From CAYUVA01 sp964448115 [NCBI: uncultured bacterium] (GTDB taxonomy: Bacteria > CAYUVA01), in NCBI GenBank assembly GCA_964448115.1, contig CAYUVA010000047.1:1-29794 (forward strand): a stretch of 29,794 nt of DNA, given 5' to 3'. Position numbers and translations under genes: made by a program. Shown here in pieces: positions 25,268-29,794 of this stretch. Below the pieces are notes generated by a model that saw only the letters and a list, made by a program, of their open reading frames with translations, did no database searches and was not told where the DNA came from. Positions within the stretch are counted from its first letter, which is position 1, and the number at the start of each line of letters is the position of its first letter.

Positions 25268-26035
25268 ATGAGAACAAGGCTCGAACCCTGGTTGGCGATA
25301 TCGGCTTTGGTGGCTATCATCTCGCTGGTAGCCTGTAACTGTGTTCACAATCGACCAAGTGATTACGAGATCCAGGCTGCTGAGCTGAATTACCAGTCTG
25401 GCTTGAAGAACCTGTATGCCGGCAAATACGATGAGGCAATCAAGGATTTTAAGAGAGCCATAGGTTACTATGACCGAGACGCTATGTTCTTCAATGGACT
25501 AGGGCTTGCTTACCAGGCTCAGGGGTACTTCGAGATAGCCATCAGGCACTACCAGCAGGCGCTCAAGATAAACAAGGAGATCCCCGATATCTATAATAAC
25601 CTGGGGTCGGCATTCCTGGAGGTCGGCAAGTACGATGATGCGATATATAATCTCAAGGTCGCCCTGGATAATCCCAAGTATAAGGCTCGCGCACCTGCTT
25701 ATTACAACCTTGGAATGGCATATATGGGCAGAGACGAAATCCTGAAGGCTAAGGAGGCTTTCCAAAAGGCGATCGAGACAGAGCCTGATTTTTACAGACC
25801 TTATGTACGAATTGCACAAATACAGTTCGATCAAGGTCTCAACCACCTGGCAATGAATAGCATCAAGGATGCCGAGACATTGGGCGAGGATAGACCACTA
25901 GCCTTATTCGATATAGCTGAATTCTATGAATACATAAATCAGCCCGATATGGCTAAAGAATACTATCTTAAGCTCTTCAGGAGCTATCCGCAACATCCGC
26001 TGGCTGAAAAAGCCAAGCAGAAGCTACGGCAATAG
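25268..26035 (+). CDS. TPR-repeat lipoprotein (PilW/PilF-like)
   Basis: A protein of 255 residues. It is a lipoprotein by its lipobox LVAC (Cys23) after a hydrophobic signal. The mature part consists of about five TPR units with clear consensus, e.g. KYDEAIKDFKRAI, AQGYFEIAIRHYQQALKIN and YNLGMAYMGRDE. The length and architecture resemble PilW/PilF, the outer-membrane pilotin for type IV pilus secretin assembly, and also generic TPR lipoproteins; no pilus gene is in the window, so pilotin is not claimed. GGAG lies seven bases before ATG. The next gene starts 29 bp downstream and is probably co-transcribed, so the TPRs may hold that exported protein. Confidence 0.85.
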   Translation: MRTRLEPWLAISALVAIISLVACNCVHNRPSDYEIQAAELNYQSGLKNLYAGKYDEAIKDFKRAIGYYDRDAMFFNGLGLAYQAQGYFEIAIRHYQQALKINKEIPDIYNNLGSAFLEVGKYDDAIYNLKVALDNPKYKARAPAYYNLGMAYMGRDEILKAKEAFQKAIETEPDFYRPYVRIAQIQFDQGLNHLAMNSIKDAETLGEDRPLALFDIAEFYEYINQPDMAKEYYLKLFRSYPQHPLAEKAKQKLRQ

Positions 26036-26064
26036 ATTAAAACCAGGAATATCAGGGGAATCCT

Positions 26065-27138
26065 GTGAGATCCCGATACTTGGCTCTGATATTTATCGCA
26101 CTATTGTCTATCCTCCTTGTGCTGATTTATCCCCTATACGAGCCTGATCCCCTGGAACGCTCTTACCAGCAGGCTTACGGTCTTGAGGTATTGCCTCGCC
26201 AGGTATCGGTGCTTAGCGGCATAGTTTTACAGGAGGCACTGCCAACCATTGCTCAATCTCCGTTCTTCGCAGAGCTGAACGAAGAATGTGCTCAGATCAA
26301 TTCCTGGGCGCGCAGCAAGCTAAAACAGAGTATAAACCTCGACTTCCTGGCAGCCTTGCATGAGAACTCAGAAACCAGGCTTTGCGCAGTCGAGCTTAAT
26401 TCAAGGCGAAACCGGGTGCTCAAGGTCGATCAATGCCGACCAATATCCTTCGAGTTGTACAAAACCATAGTCAATATACAGGCTGGATATCAGCAGATCA
26501 CAACCACCCCCTATAAGAAAGTCAGTTTCAAGATGCTAAAAAAGGCGGTTCACCATCCAACAAGCATCCAGAACATCAACCAAGCAATAGCTCAAAGCTC
26601 GACTAAAGCCACCTCAGAGCTAGGAGGGCTAATGTTTATAAGGCATGATGAATCCGGTGAGCCTTATATCGCTCTGATCAATATTCCCGGTCGAGATGAG
26701 CAGTATGTGGAATCGCTTCAACGATCCATGGATGACCTTAATGCCACCATACAACTGCTTAGATCTGGCAGCAAGCATTTCGACTTTTTAAGCTACGAGT
26801 ACGATGCTGCCATGCGTGCGCTATGCTCAAACCTTACGACCAACCAAAAACGCAAACGACTCGACCAGTTCCTTGACCTCTATTTCTTCATGGCTCGCAA
26901 TACATACCTGCCATCTCAAGCATATATCTTCAAGGTGCTCGCTGATGGACTGAAGGGAGACTTTGTCGGGGGCTTTCATGTACATCCGCCGAATAACCAG
27001 CCCTCCTATGAGGACAAGAGAAATTCGCTGATTCAAAGGGTGATAATAATCGTTCCCACTGGTAAGGGATTCACCCTCTACGACCTGATCCCCCACGATC
27101 CCAAAAGCGTTAAAAACAGGGTCATCAAGGTTGACTAG
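26065..27138 (+). CDS. Exported protein with a JAMM/MPN-like metal-site motif, function unknown
   Basis: A protein of 357 residues. A GTG start has GGGGA five to six bases upstream. A single N-terminal hydrophobic segment (about 6-24) acts as signal or anchor. Residues 30-180 are helical and unrecognised. SELGGLMFIR (184-193) resembles the Glu-containing first strand of JAB/MPN domains, and GGFHVHPPNNQPSYED (302-317) resembles the JAMM zinc site HxHPxxxxxxSxxD. There Glu185, His305, His307, Ser314 and Asp317 would be the site. The gap between His and Ser is one residue shorter than usual and the insertion after the Glu strand is long, so activity is uncertain. If real, it would be an extracytoplasmic metallopeptidase. 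The next gene converges from the other side. Confidence 0.6.
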   Translation: MRSRYLALIFIALLSILLVLIYPLYEPDPLERSYQQAYGLEVLPRQVSVLSGIVLQEALPTIAQSPFFAELNEECAQINSWARSKLKQSINLDFLAALHENSETRLCAVELNSRRNRVLKVDQCRPISFELYKTIVNIQAGYQQITTTPYKKVSFKMLKKAVHHPTSIQNINQAIAQSSTKATSELGGLMFIRHDESGEPYIALINIPGRDEQYVESLQRSMDDLNATIQLLRSGSKHFDFLSYEYDAAMRALCSNLTTNQKRKRLDQFLDLYFFMARNTYLPSQAYIFKVLADGLKGDFVGGFHVHPPNNQPSYEDKRNSLIQRVIIIVPTGKGFTLYDLIPHDPKSVKNRVIKVD

Positions 27139-27158
27139 TTCACGGATTTTTTTATTTT

Positions 27159-27254
27159 GAGCCAATTGCCTTGACGCCCAGCCGGGCAGTAAGCCAAGCG
27201 ACCTCAATAACTAAAGTCTAAGGCAACTTAGCCGCAACCAAATCTTGATGGCTC
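27159..27254. other. Nested inverted repeats between convergent genes
   Basis: Three nested perfect pairings occur in 96 bp: outer GAGCCA/TGGCTC (27159-27164 with 27249-27254), middle TTGCCTT/AAGGCAA (27166-27172 with 27220-27226) and inner GCCC-AGCC-GGGC (27176-27187). Such nesting could form a compact structured RNA on either strand or act as a transcription stop for both converging genes. No known RNA family is recognised. Confidence 0.35.
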
Positions 27255-27260
27255 TTATAG

Positions 27261-28313
<1,053 letters not shown>

Positions 28314-28401
28314 TTATTGCTATGCTTTTTAACATTTATTCATCCTGGAGACCAATGACATGATCGTTTCCGTAAGCCTAGGAATATGAAAAAGGCTCTA
28401 G

Positions 28402-29088
28402 TTATTGATTCTTGTCTTGGTCATCAGGCTCTACCTTGCCATCCTCTTGTTCTTCTTCATCCTTCTCTTCTTCATCTTTAGGGGGTGGTGGCGGAGTAGC
28501 GGTGAAGGTCTCTTCTTCTTCTTCAGCCAGATGCTCTGGTTCTTCCTCAAGCTCGACTTCGAGGAACTCTTCTTCGGTTTGAGCTGATTCCTCCTCAGGC
28601 TCGGCGATCACCTCATCGGGTGATGTAACCTCGAAGACCTCTTCAGCTTCTTCGAGCTTGGCGGCTTCTTCTTCCTCGAATTCGATAGCGGCTTCTTCAG
28701 CGACCATCTCGGCAGGCATCTCTTCTTCTTCAACCTTTTCTTCAGGCAAAGGCTTCTCTTCAATCTTCTCCGGCATCTCCTTGCCGAACTTAACTACATC
28801 AATTAGCACCTCGGTATAGTATTGCCGGTGTCCCTGCTTGCGGCGGTACTTCTTTCTCCTTTTTTTCTTGCCGACTATGATCTTCTTTGCTCGATCCTGG
28901 TTGACAACGATCCCAGAGACAAGACCGTCAATACCTGGGGAATAGACCGTTTTTTCCCCATCGGTCAGAAGCAGGATATCCTCGAAATTGACCCTGGCAT
29001 TGACCTCGACATCGAGCTTTTCCACCCTTATTTTATCTCCCTGGCTGACCTTGTACTGTTTACCGCCTGTTCTTATGACTGCGAACAT
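28402..29088 (-). CDS. rplU: Ribosomal protein L21 with a long acidic C-terminal tail
   Basis: A protein of 228 residues, about twice the usual length of about 103. Residues 1-103 are a complete L21: FAVIRTGGKQYKVSQGD at the start, the basic loop KKKRRKKYRRKQGHRQ (74-89) and YYTEVLIDVV at the end. From about 104 to 228 the sequence is dominated by Glu, with Ala, Pro, Asp and Val, and has no fold signature. The tail is in frame, uses ordinary codons and ends in a clear stop, so a frameshift or fusion to a known domain is not indicated. GTGAGGAT lies just before ATG 29088. L21 sits near the L20/23S rRNA contact of the 50S subunit, so the tail would protrude. Confidence 0.95.
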   Translation of the reverse strand: MFAVIRTGGKQYKVSQGDKIRVEKLDVEVNARVNFEDILLLTDGEKTVYSPGIDGLVSGIVVNQDRAKKIIVGKKKRRKKYRRKQGHRQYYTEVLIDVVKFGKEMPEKIEEKPLPEEKVEEEEMPAEMVAEEAAIEFEEEEAAKLEEAEEVFEVTSPDEVIAEPEEESAQTEEEFLEVELEEEPEHLAEEEEETFTATPPPPPKDEEEKDEEEQEDGKVEPDDQDKNQ

Positions 29089-29133
29089 CTTTTATCCTCA
29101 CTTTCGTATCATCATAAATTCATACAAGGGGAC

Positions 29134-29163
29134 TATTTACCCAGTTTGGACCCCAAATGTCAA
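29134..29163 (-). promoter_or_regulatory. Promoter for rplU-obg
   Basis: On the minus strand, TTGACA (29158-29163) is a perfect -35. It is followed by 17 bp and GTAAAT (29135-29140), preceded by TGG as an extended -10. The element lies about 50 bases before the rplU ATG, downstream of the partial surface-protein gene. Confidence 0.5.
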
Positions 29164-29177
29164 GTTGCTCTCTACGG

Positions 29178-29794
29178 CTACTCCTCTACCTCCAAATAAG
29201 GCCAGAGGTAGCTAACTGCATTACCCTCGTTGACCGCAGCTAACTCAAATAGGTATGGCACAGGTGTCATCCCGGGACCGACCCATAGGTTCTCGAACCC
29301 AAACAAATAGTATGGATCGAACAACCCGATAAACGGTAGATTTACACCTAAGCCAGACTGGTTGTAGTAGATCTCCACATAATCTACAGCTATGGGATTA
29401 GGATCGCTCACCACCGCATAAAGCGCAAAAGGACCGCCATCGACCGATGTTATCCTGGTGTACATATAGCCTGCGCAGACGATTACTGGCTTCTCATAGG
29501 GTGTTGGAGTTGCCGTCAGCGTCGGTGTTCTAGTCGGAGTCCCCGTGGGGACAATTGTTTTTGTTATGGTTGGAGTGGGAGTCGCTGTTTCAAGCTCCAT
29601 AGTCGGGGTATAGGTCGGCGTACTGCTTGGTCGCATGGTCGGGGTTCTTGTATAGGTGGGGCTAGCAGTCGGGGTCTCTGTCAAGCCTGTCGTCTCGGTT
29701 GGCGTGAATGTCGGCGTGCGGCTCGGAGCGAGTGTTGCCGTACTGGTCGGCGTGGCGCTGGGAAGTTGGGTCAAGGTCATGGTCGGCGTGGCGG
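29178..29794 (-). CDS. 3-prime end of a second Thr/Pro-stalk surface protein
   Basis: Only the last 205 codons are inside the window; the frame stays open to the edge with more Thr/Pro codons, so the real start is outside. A Thr/Pro stalk (about 103 codons) leads to a C-terminal domain of 102 residues that matches the last 100 of the giant protein at 2563-7224. Shared points are AGYxxTxI near the start, VxIY, then six residues, then GVxL in the centre, and PYLxVxE at the end, with only two single-residue gaps. The type of N-terminal domain is unknown. The gene runs the same way as rplU but appears to be separately transcribed. Confidence 0.8.
   Translation of the reverse strand, partial: ATPTMTLTQLPSATPTSTATLAPSRTPTFTPTETTGLTETPTASPTYTRTPTMRPSSTPTYTPTMELETATPTPTITKTIVPTGTPTRTPTLTATPTPYEKPVIVCAGYMYTRITSVDGGPFALYAVVSDPNPIAVDYVEIYYNQSGLGVNLPFIGLFDPYYLFGFENLWVGPGMTPVPYLFELAAVNEGNAVSYLWPYLEVEE
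29487..29794 (-). repeat. Thr/Pro stalk of the second surface protein
   Basis: Degenerate ACN-CCN codon pairs encode TPT, TPS, TAT and TRT units on the minus strand and run off the window edge. The architecture is the same as the stalks at 4495-5052 and 6799-6921. Confidence 0.8.

Noticed and set aside
27141-27158. T-rich run after the JAMM-like gene, as a terminator.
   Set aside because: No hairpin precedes the run on the plus strand.
28405-28587. A plus-strand open frame rich in Phe/Leu opposite rplU.
   Set aside because: It mirrors the Glu codon run of the L21 tail. The real gene and its ribosome-binding site are on the minus strand.

Overview
The window reads as a stretch of chromosome from an uncultured diderm (Gram-negative type) bacterium. 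A TonB-dependent receptor, a predicted outer-membrane beta-barrel and a lipobox lipoprotein point to an outer membrane. The Thr/Pro-rich extracellular linkers, beta-helix surface protein and missing or altered housekeeping pieces recall candidate-phylum genomes, but nothing here fixes the lineage. There are no tRNA or rRNA genes, IS elements or CRISPR arrays.

Layout. 1-9637 (+ strand) is an envelope region: a small membrane-anchored helical-repeat protein with a possible leaderless start, a DUF2142-like polytopic membrane protein, a 1553-residue secreted beta-helix protein with two Thr/Pro stalks, a membrane-anchored protein resembling linalool dehydratase/isomerase, and a beta-barrel protein that seems to start at an AUA codon. 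9721-13006 (- strand) holds htpX and a TonB-dependent receptor. 13061-15888 (- strand) is a pyrR-pyrB-pyrC pyrimidine operon. 16036-18251 (- strand) holds an NtrX-like sigma-54 activator behind a degenerate acetylglutamate-kinase-like protein. 18350-20848 (- strand) is an overlapping trio: AAA ATPase, DUF4276/TOPRIM-like protein and SAM methyltransferase. The first two resemble a split OLD-type defence module, partly AT-rich. 21265-25174 (+ strand) holds two translationally coupled radical SAM proteins and a DUF62 SAM-hydroxide adenosyltransferase. 25268-27138 (+ strand) is a TPR lipoprotein and an exported protein with a JAMM-like metal motif. 27261-29088 (- strand) is obg and rplU. rpmA is absent from its usual place between them, and L21 carries an acidic tail of about 125 residues. 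29178-29794 (- strand) is the 3-prime end of a second Thr/Pro-stalk surface protein.

The strongest candidate for something undescribed is the roughly 100-residue C-terminal domain shared by the two Thr/Pro-stalk proteins. It lies at the extreme C-terminus of both, after a stalk, has conserved spacing and ends in a PYLxVxE signature. It looks like a sorting or anchoring module. Other points for follow-up are the linalool-dehydratase-like enzyme coupled to a beta-barrel, the L21 tail, the ATPase/TOPRIM/methyltransferase trio, the amino-acid kinase that has lost both Gly-rich motifs, and the JAMM-like protein.
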